Both the position numbers and the translations under genes were made by a program. From Chloroflexota bacterium (GTDB taxonomy: Bacteria > Chloroflexota > Anaerolineae > Anaerolineales > Anaerolineaceae): a stretch of DNA of 6,831 nt. The notes under the pieces are model-generated. The model did not search any database, was not told where the DNA came from, and saw only the letters and a list, made by a program, of their open reading frames with translations. Location of the stretch: assembly GCA_011053085.1 (NCBI GenBank), contig DSBE01000406.1:1-6831 (forward strand), given 5' to 3'. How positions within the stretch are numbered: position 1 is the stretch's first letter; every line of letters starts with the position of its first letter. Of the stretch, positions 1 to 6,486 are shown in pieces.

Positions 1-728
1 CGCCCGGCGCTGTCGATGATGGCGCTCAGGCTGCCCGGCGATGAATCGCCGAAGGTGGATTGAATACCGTGGATGACATATTCTCCATAGCGCACGCGCG
101 CCTGCGGGATGCCGTTGTCGATGTTTTCGGCAAAGGCGACCAGATGCTTGCGCTCAATACTGGTGGCAAGGTTGCCAAAATGGTCAATGTGTAGAATATG
201 CCCCACCCAGCCGCGGTTAATGGGCATCGGCATGGGAATATCAATGAAGATCGGATCAACGATCGGGCTGCCTAATTCCGTCAGCGGCACACCGGCCGCC
301 AGATGAGCGCCGACCGGGGCGTAAATATCTCTGCCGTGGAAGCTATTGCTGAGCCCTGAAAGCCAGTAACGCGGCTGATCCAACGCTACAATCTCTACCT
401 CTTGATCTTCACGTTCGCATTGCTCCAACCACAGGGTGATCAAACCGTTGTCAGGGCCGACGAAAAACTGATCGCCCAAACGGGCGGCAATCGAACGCCG
501 CTCGGTACCCACGCCGGGGTCGATGACACACACGAATACAGTCCCCGGCGGGAAGAACGCTGCCGAACGCTCCAGCGTCAGCACACCTGCCAGTACGTTT
601 TGCGGGGGCAGCTCATGCGTCAGATCGATGACAGGCGCTTCGGGGGAGATCCCCAAAATGACGCCTTTCAAAATGCCGGCATAGCCATCTTCCAATCCAT
701 AATCGGTCATTAACACAATCGGTTTCAT
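1..728 (-). CDS. SAM hydroxide adenosyltransferase (SAM hydrolase, DUF62 family), 3' end cut by window edge
   Basis: Reading the minus strand from the ATG at 728 gives 242 residues without a stop before the window edge, so the C-terminus is missing. The family splits S-adenosylmethionine to adenosine and methionine using water/hydroxide, in the cytoplasm. Family motifs are seen in order: MTDYG at residues 7-11, KGVILGISP at 21-29, DLTHELPPQNV at 35-45, VIDPGVGTERR at 68-78, GPDNGL at 91-96, FHGRDIYAPV at 130-139 and DHFGNLATSI at 182-191. The Asp-Arg-His set reported as essential in this family fits D70, R77 and H131. The stretch between R78 and GPDNG is short, without the insertion typical of the related fluorinases and chlorinases, so a hydrolase is the better call. 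The start follows a weak AGGA 12 nt upstream. The gene runs divergently from the kinase operon and has its own promoter. Family members are usually about 250-300 residues, so little is lost. Confidence 0.93.
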   Translation of the reverse strand, partial: MKPIVLMTDYGLEDGYAGILKGVILGISPEAPVIDLTHELPPQNVLAGVLTLERSAAFFPPGTVFVCVIDPGVGTERRSIAARLGDQFFVGPDNGLITLWLEQCEREDQEVEIVALDQPRYWLSGLSNSFHGRDIYAPVGAHLAAGVPLTELGSPIVDPIFIDIPMPMPINRGWVGHILHIDHFGNLATSIERKHLVAFAENIDNGIPQARVRYGEYVIHGIQSTFGDSSPGSLSAIIDSAG

Positions 729-769
729 GCAAGCAACAAATCCTATTCATTTGGCGTTGGTTGGGTTTG

Positions 770-798
770 ATTATAGACCAGATTTGCCGGTCTGTTAA
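770..798 (-). promoter_or_regulatory. Sigma70-type promoter for the SAM hydrolase gene
   Basis: On the minus strand, TTAACA (798-793, five of six matches to the -35 consensus) is followed after exactly 17 nt by a perfect TATAAT (775-770). Transcription would begin near 763, leaving a leader of about 35 nt before the ATG at 728. Position, spacing and box quality all agree; no start-site data are available. Confidence 0.62.
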
Positions 799-807
799 TT
801 GTGATCC

Positions 808-832
808 TGTGTAAGCGCCCAACAATTACACA
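808..832. promoter_or_regulatory. Inverted repeat in the divergent region, possible operator
   Basis: TGTGTAA at 808-814 and TTACACA at 826-832 are perfect reverse complements separated by 11 nt. The centre-to-centre distance is 18 nt, about two helical turns, as for a dimeric regulator binding one face. It lies just upstream of the minus-strand -35 box and between the two divergent genes. A second small palindrome, CCGC-T-GCGG, is at 842-850. A seven-base arm can occur by chance, and no regulator gene is adjacent, so operator function is inference. Confidence 0.25.
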
Positions 833-906
833 AATCTTATCCCGCTGCGGTATGCTTATGGCAGTATAAAACTGATTATTTTCTCATAGAGGCAGTGTGA
901 TTGGGT

Positions 907-912
907 TATAAT
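907..912 (+). promoter_or_regulatory. Candidate -10 box for the kinase-led operon
   Basis: A perfect TATAAT lies at 907-912, about 74 nt upstream of the kinase ATG at 986. No good -35 box is found at 16-18 nt upstream (884-889 reads TCATAG) and there is no TGn extension. If used, the promoter is either weak or activator-dependent. The leader would be about 65 nt. Confidence 0.35.
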
Positions 913-985
913 TTTTCCATCAAACTCCTTGCAGGCAAAGCGCGTGCGGGGACACTCCACTGCTATGAAAAAAGGAACCTGTATT

Positions 986-1921
986 ATGAACACATACATT
1001 TCTGTTGATGTCGGCGGAACCCAGATACGCGTTGCCGTTTATCCCGAGACCGGTACCCAGGCGCTGCGCATTAAGAAAGTTGCCACGGTGGGCGAAGGCA
1101 CGCCCCTGGAACGGCTGATCGCCACCGTTCATGACCAGATGTCGCCGGACGAGAACGTGAAAGCCATCGGCATTTGCGTGCCCGGCCCGGTGGACGCTGA
1201 AAAAGGCGTGATCTCTTTCTGCGCCAATCTCGAAGGCTGGGAAAACCTGCCCATGCGGGATATCCTGCAAGCTGAATTCAACGTGCCGGTGGTGATCGGT
1301 AATGATGCCAACCTGGCGGCATTGGGCGAATGGAAGTATGGTGCGGGCCGCGGACACAAAAATGTGGTCTATTTCACCATTTCGACTGGCGTCGGCGGCG
1401 GTGTGGTTGCTGATAACCGCTTGCTGCATGGGCATAAGGGCCTGGCGACCGAGTTGGGGCATACCTTCCTTGAACCGGATAGCCATTATCCCTGTGGCTG
1501 CGGCCAGTTCGGCCATCTGGAATCGTTCTCGTCCGGCACCGGCATCGCCTACTATGCCAATGAACAGCTGAACCTGGGCCGTGAATCCATCCTGCAGGGC
1601 AAAGGTAAGGTCAACGCGCGTGACGTGGCCGAAGCCGCCCAGGCAGGCGATGCGCTGGCGCTGGAAACCTACGCACGTGCCTCGAAATTCCTTGCTTACG
1701 GAATCGTCAACACTTTGCACACCTTCAATCCCAGCGCGGTCATATTCGGTGGCGGCGTTTCGATGGTGGGCGACCTGTTGTTTGCCCCCATCAAAGAAGC
1801 CCTGCCCAAACTGGTCTATTCACAAGATTACCTGGATGATTTGCACTTTGCCATGGCAGAACTGGGCGACGATGTCGGCTTGCTGGGCTGCCTGGCGCTG
1901 GCGCACATGGAAACAGAATGA
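986..1921 (+). CDS. ROK-family sugar kinase (glucokinase-like)
   Basis: A 311-residue cytoplasmic kinase that would transfer phosphate from ATP (or another donor) to a hexose, most often glucose, N-acetylglucosamine/mannosamine or fructose in this family. Visible motifs: the phosphate-binding DVGGT at residues 8-12; PGPVD at 66-70; GNDAN at 105-109 with D107 as expected catalytic base; STGVGGG at 133-139; the ELGH signature at 156-159; and the ROK metal site with H159, C170, C172 and H177 followed by E179. The fourth ligand position is His rather than the commonest Cys. FGGG at 254-257 belongs to the C-terminal nucleotide side. There is no N-terminal helix-turn-helix, so this is an enzyme, not a NagC/XylR-type repressor. 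The ATG at 986 was chosen because AAGGA at 972-976 stands 9 nt before it and the glycine-rich motif follows directly; an upstream in-frame TTG at 929 has no support. It is the first gene of the probable operon, and its stop overlaps the next start. The exact sugar cannot be read from the sequence. Confidence 0.93.
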   Translation: MNTYISVDVGGTQIRVAVYPETGTQALRIKKVATVGEGTPLERLIATVHDQMSPDENVKAIGICVPGPVDAEKGVISFCANLEGWENLPMRDILQAEFNVPVVIGNDANLAALGEWKYGAGRGHKNVVYFTISTGVGGGVVADNRLLHGHKGLATELGHTFLEPDSHYPCGCGQFGHLESFSSGTGIAYYANEQLNLGRESILQGKGKVNARDVAEAAQAGDALALETYARASKFLAYGIVNTLHTFNPSAVIFGGGVSMVGDLLFAPIKEALPKLVYSQDYLDDLHFAMAELGDDVGLLGCLALAHMETE

Positions 1922-3513
1922 CGCTTTCTAACCTTTCCTCCTTCCTCGCCCCCGATTTCCGCGTCAAGCAGCGTGATTCGCTGCTTGAGATCAGCCGCGC
2001 GCTGACCCAGGAACTGGATATCGACACCCTGCTGCGACGCATTTTGATGATTTCCATCGATATGCTCAGCGGCCAGGCGGGCTTGATCGCCCTGCGCTCC
2101 CACCGCGGCCTGTGGGGGGTGCGCGTGTCGCACGGTCTGACGCCGGATTTTCTGCGCATGCTGCAGCCGGTGTTCGCCGATATTCCGGTGCAGACCGAGG
2201 ATGAAGAGGGCAGGAAGAAAGAACTGGAATTGATGAATCAGCAACTGGGCAAGATCGTCAAACAAGCCAGCATGGGCTTGCTGACCGGCATTGGCCTGCC
2301 CATGATCACCCGCCAGCGCACAGTGGGCATGATCTTTATCTTTCGCGGTTTCGAGAACATCTTCTCGCAAAACGATGTCGAGATTCTCAATTCGTTTGCC
2401 AACCAGGCTGCCATCGCCGTGCAAAACGCACAGTTCTATGCCGAAGTCAATCGCGAGCGACAGCGCGTGAGTGCGCTGCTGGATGCGGTCGGCGACGGCA
2501 TCCTCATTCTCACGCCCGATCATAAGATCGAACGCTGCAACCACGCCTTTCACCACCTGGTGGGCATTTCAGAAGAAGACACCCTCGGCAATTACCACGA
2601 AGAAGTCATTCGCTGGCGTATCCCGCCCAAGGGCATGCAATTGGCAGACGCAGAGGCGGGTGGTTGGCCGCTGACTGAACACGCCCATCTGTATGTGGAG
2701 GGCGATCTGCTGCGTTTCGATAACAACGCCGCGGTACCGGTGGGCATCACCTACGCACCGCTCTTTTCAGAGACCAATGCACTGCAAAATATCATCGTCA
2801 GCCTGCGTGATATCACCCGTTTCCGCCAGGCAGATGAACTCAAAAGCACCTTCATCTCCGTGGTCAGCCATGAGTTGAAGACCCCGGTGGCATTGATCAA
2901 AGGTTATGCCTCCACTTTGCGCCTGCAAGACGCCGACTGGGATTCAGAACTGGTGCAGGAGAGCCTGGCGGTGATCGAAGAAGAGACCGACCGTCTGGCA
3001 GAATTGATCGAAAACCTGCTGGATGCTTCACGCTTCGAAGCTGGCGGTTTCAAGATTCATCGCTCTGACCTCAATATCCCCTTGCTGGCACAGAAAGTGT
3101 GCGATCGCTTTGCCACCCAGAGCGAGAAACACACCTTCAGTAGCAATTTCTCCAACAATTTCCCCATCATCATGGCGGACGAAAACCGTATCCGCCAGGT
3201 TTTGAACAATCTGGTATCAAACGCCATCAAGTATGCTACATCCGGCACGGTCGAGATCAACGGCGAAGTGAAATGGAACCAGGTCATCATCTCGGTGCGG
3301 GACGAAGGCCCCGGCATTGACCCCAATGATGCACCATTGGTATTCGACCGCTTCTATCGCTCACCGGAAACATCACGCCAGGTGAAAGGCGTGGGTTTGG
3401 GGTTGTATCTGACGCGCTCGATCATCGAAGCCCATGGCGGGCAGATCTGGGTGGACACCAGTTACGATGACGGCGCGCGCATTTGTTTTTCGCTTCCGCT
3501 GGATACTGATTAA
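1918..3513 (+). CDS. Soluble sensor histidine kinase, GAF-PAS-HisKA-HATPase
   Basis: A 531-residue two-component sensor kinase that should autophosphorylate on a histidine and pass phosphate to a response regulator. Domains in order: a GAF-like sensor at about 18-175 (ending in FANQAAIAVQNAQ), a PAS domain at about 183-300, HisKA at about 306-375 with SHELKTP (H318 is the phospho-acceptor), and a HATPase domain at about 415-528. The latter has the N box around NLVSNAIKYA (431-440), G1 DEGPGI (462-467), F box FDRFYR (476-481) and G2 GVGLGL (491-496). All catalytic boxes look intact. No transmembrane segment or signal peptide is visible, so the cue is intracellular; its identity is unknown. The ATG overlaps the kinase stop as ATGA, with only a weak GGAAA just upstream, which points to translational coupling. 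No receiver domain is fused and no response regulator lies in the window, so the partner must be encoded elsewhere. Confidence 0.94.
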   Translation: MTLSNLSSFLAPDFRVKQRDSLLEISRALTQELDIDTLLRRILMISIDMLSGQAGLIALRSHRGLWGVRVSHGLTPDFLRMLQPVFADIPVQTEDEEGRKKELELMNQQLGKIVKQASMGLLTGIGLPMITRQRTVGMIFIFRGFENIFSQNDVEILNSFANQAAIAVQNAQFYAEVNRERQRVSALLDAVGDGILILTPDHKIERCNHAFHHLVGISEEDTLGNYHEEVIRWRIPPKGMQLADAEAGGWPLTEHAHLYVEGDLLRFDNNAAVPVGITYAPLFSETNALQNIIVSLRDITRFRQADELKSTFISVVSHELKTPVALIKGYASTLRLQDADWDSELVQESLAVIEEETDRLAELIENLLDASRFEAGGFKIHRSDLNIPLLAQKVCDRFATQSEKHTFSSNFSNNFPIIMADENRIRQVLNNLVSNAIKYATSGTVEINGEVKWNQVIISVRDEGPGIDPNDAPLVFDRFYRSPETSRQVKGVGLGLYLTRSIIEAHGGQIWVDTSYDDGARICFSLPLDTD

Positions 3514-3526
3514 TCGGGAGAAAACG

Positions 3527-4273
3527 ATGATAAAGAAAATTGTGCTGGGTGTAATGACGCTGCTGTTGCTTATGGTGATCGGCTTTGTTGCCTGGGGCCT
3601 GACCCCGCTGGGGCCAGGCGACACTACCCGTGAGATTATTGAATACACCGAGGGCATCAGCATCGTTGATTATGATAATGCCCTCTATTTCTGCCCATAT
3701 CAGCCCACTGAGACCAAAGGCATCATCTTCTACCCCGGCGGACGCGTCGATTACCGTTCCTACACCCCGCTTCTCTACCAGCTGGCGCAGGCTGGTGTGC
3801 CGGTGGTGATGATGAAGATGCCGCTCAGTCTGGCGGTACTTGCCCCCAACCGCGCTGATGAAGTGCTGCGGAACCCGTTCTTCCCCTGCGAAAATGAGGT
3901 GGAGGAGTGGTACGTCGGCGGACATTCGCTGGGCGGCGCCATGGCGGCGGTGTATGCGGGCAATAACCTTGACCAGATCACGGGGTTGATACTGCTTGCT
4001 GCCTATCCGCCAGACAGCAGCGACCTGAGTACAACCGACCTGCGCGTGCTATCGATCTTTGCCACCAAAGACGGGCTGGCCACCAAAGAAGATATCGACG
4101 CCTCCAAAGCCTTGCTGCCGTCCGGCACGCATGTGCTGGCGATTGTGGGCGGCAACCACGCCCAGTTCGGCGATTATGGCACCCAGGGACGTGATGGCGA
4201 AGCCCTCATCGAAGATTACGAACAGTGGCGCATGACCAGCGACATGATCCTGTGGTTCCTGTATAACGATTAA
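3527..4273 (+). CDS. Membrane-anchored alpha/beta hydrolase (Abhydrolase_5-like)
   Basis: A 248-residue protein with an N-terminal hydrophobic helix at about 5-25 after MIKK, so it is probably a signal-anchored protein with its catalytic domain outside the membrane. The domain begins with the oxyanion-side strand GIIFYPGGRVDYRSYTPL (65-82). The nucleophile elbow is GGHSLGG (131-137, S134). The likely acid is D182 in FATKDGL and the base H211 in GGNHAQFG, giving a full Ser-Asp-His triad. Layout and length fit the Abhydrolase_5 (PF12695) type; the substrate is unknown, and an esterase or lipase-like role is only family expectation. The ATG at 3527 is preceded by GGGAG at 3516-3520 with 6 nt spacing, and the hydrophobic anchor starts directly after it; an upstream in-frame ATG at 3434 lies inside the histidine kinase and is not favoured. 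It sits 13 nt after the histidine kinase. The start context is repeated before the next gene. Confidence 0.88.
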   Translation: MIKKIVLGVMTLLLLMVIGFVAWGLTPLGPGDTTREIIEYTEGISIVDYDNALYFCPYQPTETKGIIFYPGGRVDYRSYTPLLYQLAQAGVPVVMMKMPLSLAVLAPNRADEVLRNPFFPCENEVEEWYVGGHSLGGAMAAVYAGNNLDQITGLILLAAYPPDSSDLSTTDLRVLSIFATKDGLATKEDIDASKALLPSGTHVLAIVGGNHAQFGDYGTQGRDGEALIEDYEQWRMTSDMILWFLYND

Positions 4274-4288
4274 TGGAAAGAGAAAACG

Positions 4289-5263
4289 ATGAAGAAATTT
4301 TGGAAAACACTCGGCATCATTGTGTTGCTGATTGCCGTATTGCTGTTGGTGGTGCCGCTGCTGGTGCCTTACTTTCCGCCTAGCGATGTCCAGCCGCGTG
4401 AAACATTCTACAGCGATGACAGCAACGTGGTGGAGATCAACGGCATCGAGATCTATTATAAGGAAAGCGGCGACCCCAATGGCCCATTAATCCTGCTGCT
4501 GCACGGTTTTGGCGCCAGTACCTTCTCGTGGCACCGTGTGATGGAGCCGCTCTCCGCCTATGGGCATGTGGTCGCTTATGACCGCCCTGCCTTCGGGCTG
4601 ACGGAACGCCCCATGCCGGAAGATTGGCGGGGATGGGAGGAGGATGTCTATGGTGAGGATGCCAACATCGCCATCGTCCTTGGCTTGATGGAGCACTTTG
4701 AAGCAGAACAGGCCATTCTGATCGGCAACTCCGCTGGCGGGCGGGTGGCCATGGCGGCTGCCGTGGCATTTCCCGAACGTGTGAGTGCGCTGGTGCTGGT
4801 CGATTCGGTCGGCGGTGAAGGCTCTTCACGCGGTTTGCTGGGAGCCATCCTGCGTTCTCCCCAGTTGCGCGCAATCGGGCCCTACTTTGTGCGCTCGATT
4901 GCCAACACCGGCGAAGAAACCATCCAACGGGCATGGCATGATCCCTCGCTGATTACGGAGGAGATCATTGCCGGTTATAAACTGCCGCTGCAGGTGGAAA
5001 ACTGGGACCGCGCGCTGTGGGAATTCACCCGCGCCAGCACACGCGCCGATCTTGTTTCACGCTTCGAGCGCCTGACCATGCCGGTGCTGGTGGTCAGCGG
5101 CGATGATGACCGCATAGTGCCGGTAGAAACTGCCTTGAAACTGGCGGAGCAGATCAACAGCGCTTCGCTGGTGATCTTTGAAAACTGCGGCCATGTGCCG
5201 CATGAGGAGTGTCCGCAAGCCTTCATGAATGCCATCGACGCTTTCTTCCCCTCCATCCCCTGA
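4289..5263 (+). CDS. Membrane-anchored alpha/beta hydrolase (Abhydrolase_1 / epoxide-hydrolase or esterase type)
   Basis: A 324-residue protein with a short basic start (MKKFWK) and a long hydrophobic helix at about 8-29, read as a signal anchor. The classical alpha/beta hydrolase core follows: NGIEIYYKESG (51-61), oxyanion HGFG (72-75), AYDRPAFGLTERP (96-108), nucleophile elbow GNSAGG (146-151, S148), acid D274 in SGDDDRIVP and base H302 in NCGHVPHEE. The triad is complete, and the region at about 175-255 would be the cap domain. The serine nucleophile argues against epoxide hydrolase or haloalkane dehalogenase chemistry, both of which use Asp. Candidate activities are ester or C-C bond hydrolysis; the substrate is unknown. 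The start is supported by a purine-rich GGAAAGAG at 4275-4282 and a 15-nt gap after the preceding hydrolase. It belongs to a different hydrolase subfamily from its neighbour, although both are anchored. Confidence 0.9.
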   Translation: MKKFWKTLGIIVLLIAVLLLVVPLLVPYFPPSDVQPRETFYSDDSNVVEINGIEIYYKESGDPNGPLILLLHGFGASTFSWHRVMEPLSAYGHVVAYDRPAFGLTERPMPEDWRGWEEDVYGEDANIAIVLGLMEHFEAEQAILIGNSAGGRVAMAAAVAFPERVSALVLVDSVGGEGSSRGLLGAILRSPQLRAIGPYFVRSIANTGEETIQRAWHDPSLITEEIIAGYKLPLQVENWDRALWEFTRASTRADLVSRFERLTMPVLVVSGDDDRIVPVETALKLAEQINSASLVIFENCGHVPHEECPQAFMNAIDAFFPSIP

Positions 5264-5278
5264 AACAGGAGCAAACCC

Positions 5279-6403
5279 ATGTACGAACTCAGCACCAAGC
5301 CCGACTTTGACAAAACCGTTGCACGCTTCGAAGCCTGGTGGTTCGGCGAAATCATTGACCGCCTGCCCATTAATGTCAGCACCTATGAGATGAACCCTGG
5401 GGTTGCTTTCCCGCAAAAAGAGCATGCCAGCTTGCGCGAACGCTGGATGGATGTCGAATTCCAGGTGGAGCGCGCGCTTGCCTGGGCGCAAGCCACCATC
5501 TTTGTGGGCGACTCCTATCCCTGTGTGCATCCCAACCTCGGCCCTGACCTGACTACCACCCTGTTCAATGCTGAACTGGAATACGGCGAAGACACCTCGT
5601 GGGTCAAACACGTCGTGCATTCACCCGAAGAATGGCAGCCCTATCTGGAGATGCCTTTCAACTTCGACAACCCTTACTGGCAGGCGATGGAGGCCATGAC
5701 GCGCCTGGCGATCGAACGCTCTGATCACCGCCTGCTGATCGGACAGACCGATCTGCACAACAGCTACGACATCCTCGCCGGGCTGCGCAGCCCGCAAGCG
5801 TTGTGCATGGACCTGTATGACTGCCCCGACCTGATCGAACGACTGGCAGAGCGCGCCGCGGATGCCATGATCGCCTCGCTGGAGCGCAGTTTTGCGCTGG
5901 TGGCGGGCAGCGGCATGGGCAGCGCCAGCTGGATTCCTTACTACCACCAGGGGCGCGCCTACATTCCCTCCTGTGATTTTCTGGCGCTGGTTTCCAAACG
6001 CATGGGCGACCGCTACATCCTGCCCATAGTGCGCAAGGAGATGAGCGTGCTGGACCGCTCCATCTTCCATCTCGACGGGCCCACCAGCCTGCAGCACCTC
6101 GACAGCCTGCTGGCGATCGAAGAACTGCACGGTATTCAGTGGGTATATGGCGCCGGCAACGGCGATGCCGATGACTGGATCGATGTATACAGCCACTGCC
6201 TGCGGCACGGTAAATGTTTGCAGGTGGTGTGCGAAACCCAACAGGCGGCGGTCAACTGCCTGCGTGCACTGGGGCCGCGCGGGGTGTGGCTGTGTGTGGG
6301 CGAACCTTTCGCCACCGCGTTGGAAGCCGAGAACTTCATCCGCCACCTTTCAGAGATCGCTATGGAGACTGAATCCCTGTATAACTCCCACCCTATTTTA
6401 TAG
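5279..6403 (+). CDS. Uroporphyrinogen decarboxylase / corrinoid methyltransferase-like TIM-barrel protein
   Basis: A 374-residue cytoplasmic protein recognised from the UroD-superfamily pattern often annotated as UroD-like or methyltransferase-like. Signs are the N-terminal ARFEAWWFGEIIDRLPI (15-31), the central YIPSCDFLALVSKRM (228-242) leading to ILPIVRKEM, the characteristic FHLDGPTSLQHLDSLL (263-278), and IQWVYGAGNG (286-295). Family relatives include heme-pathway decarboxylases and MtaA/MtbA-type methyltransferases that act on corrinoid proteins. This divergent branch has no assigned reaction that I can name with confidence. True HemE is unlikely because the canonical N-terminal HemE motifs are absent. 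No corrinoid-binding protein or reductive activator is beside it, so methyl transfer remains a guess. The protein has nine cysteines, none in an obvious zinc motif. AGGAG at 5267-5271 with 7 nt spacing firmly fixes the ATG. It follows the second hydrolase by 15 nt and closes the tight gene run. Confidence 0.72.
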   Translation: MYELSTKPDFDKTVARFEAWWFGEIIDRLPINVSTYEMNPGVAFPQKEHASLRERWMDVEFQVERALAWAQATIFVGDSYPCVHPNLGPDLTTTLFNAELEYGEDTSWVKHVVHSPEEWQPYLEMPFNFDNPYWQAMEAMTRLAIERSDHRLLIGQTDLHNSYDILAGLRSPQALCMDLYDCPDLIERLAERAADAMIASLERSFALVAGSGMGSASWIPYYHQGRAYIPSCDFLALVSKRMGDRYILPIVRKEMSVLDRSIFHLDGPTSLQHLDSLLAIEELHGIQWVYGAGNGDADDWIDVYSHCLRHGKCLQVVCETQQAAVNCLRALGPRGVWLCVGEPFATALEAENFIRHLSEIAMETESLYNSHPIL

Positions 6404-6442
6404 AATTGATAACTCGCTCTCATGTATAGGTAAACAGTTTGT

Positions 6443-6450
6443 TATACAAT
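6443..6450 (+). promoter_or_regulatory. Weak candidate -10 region for the small membrane-protein gene
   Basis: The 83-nt gap 6404-6486 is AT-richer than its surroundings. It contains TATACAAT (6443-6450), including TACAAT with five of six -10 matches, within a short TTGT-TAT-ACAA palindrome (6439-6449). No -35 box at good spacing is visible; TTGATA at 6406-6411 is too far away. The gap suggests a separate transcription start, but neither a promoter nor a terminator is proven. Confidence 0.22.
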
Positions 6451-6486
6451 AAGCAATATCTGCTAATTTCCCAAAGGAGAGCAATC

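Noticed and set aside
1..728. Fluorinase or chlorinase identity for the SAM-cleaving enzyme
   Set aside because: The segment between the DPGVGTERR and GPDNG motifs is short, lacking the insertion of halogenating relatives, and the Asp-Arg-His set of the hydrolase branch is present.
929..985. In-frame TTG start extending the ROK kinase by 19 residues
   Set aside because: No ribosome binding site precedes it, and the ATG at 986 has AAGGA at 9 nt with the phosphate-binding loop directly after.
920..1720. 266-residue open frame on the minus strand opposite the ROK kinase
   Set aside because: The plus strand here carries an unmistakable ROK kinase with all motifs; the antisense frame has no recognisable domain and is the expected shadow of GC-biased codons.
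4437..4934. Arginine-, proline- and tryptophan-rich frame opposite the second hydrolase
   Set aside because: Composition is typical of an out-of-frame reading of a GC-rich gene; no domain is visible.
5057..6346. Two adjoining open frames on the minus strand (5057-5620 and 5621-6346) opposite the second hydrolase and the UroD-like gene
   Set aside because: They lack family motifs and mirror well-supported plus-strand genes that have strong ribosome binding sites; treated as shadows.
6439..6486. In-frame TTG start extending the small membrane protein by 16 residues
   Set aside because: It would place the strong AAGGAG at 6474-6479 inside the coding region; the ATG at 6487 has ideal spacing.
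6404..6486. Rho-independent terminator after the UroD-like gene
   Set aside because: No GC-rich hairpin followed by a T run is visible; the only palindrome (6439-6449) is short and AT-rich.
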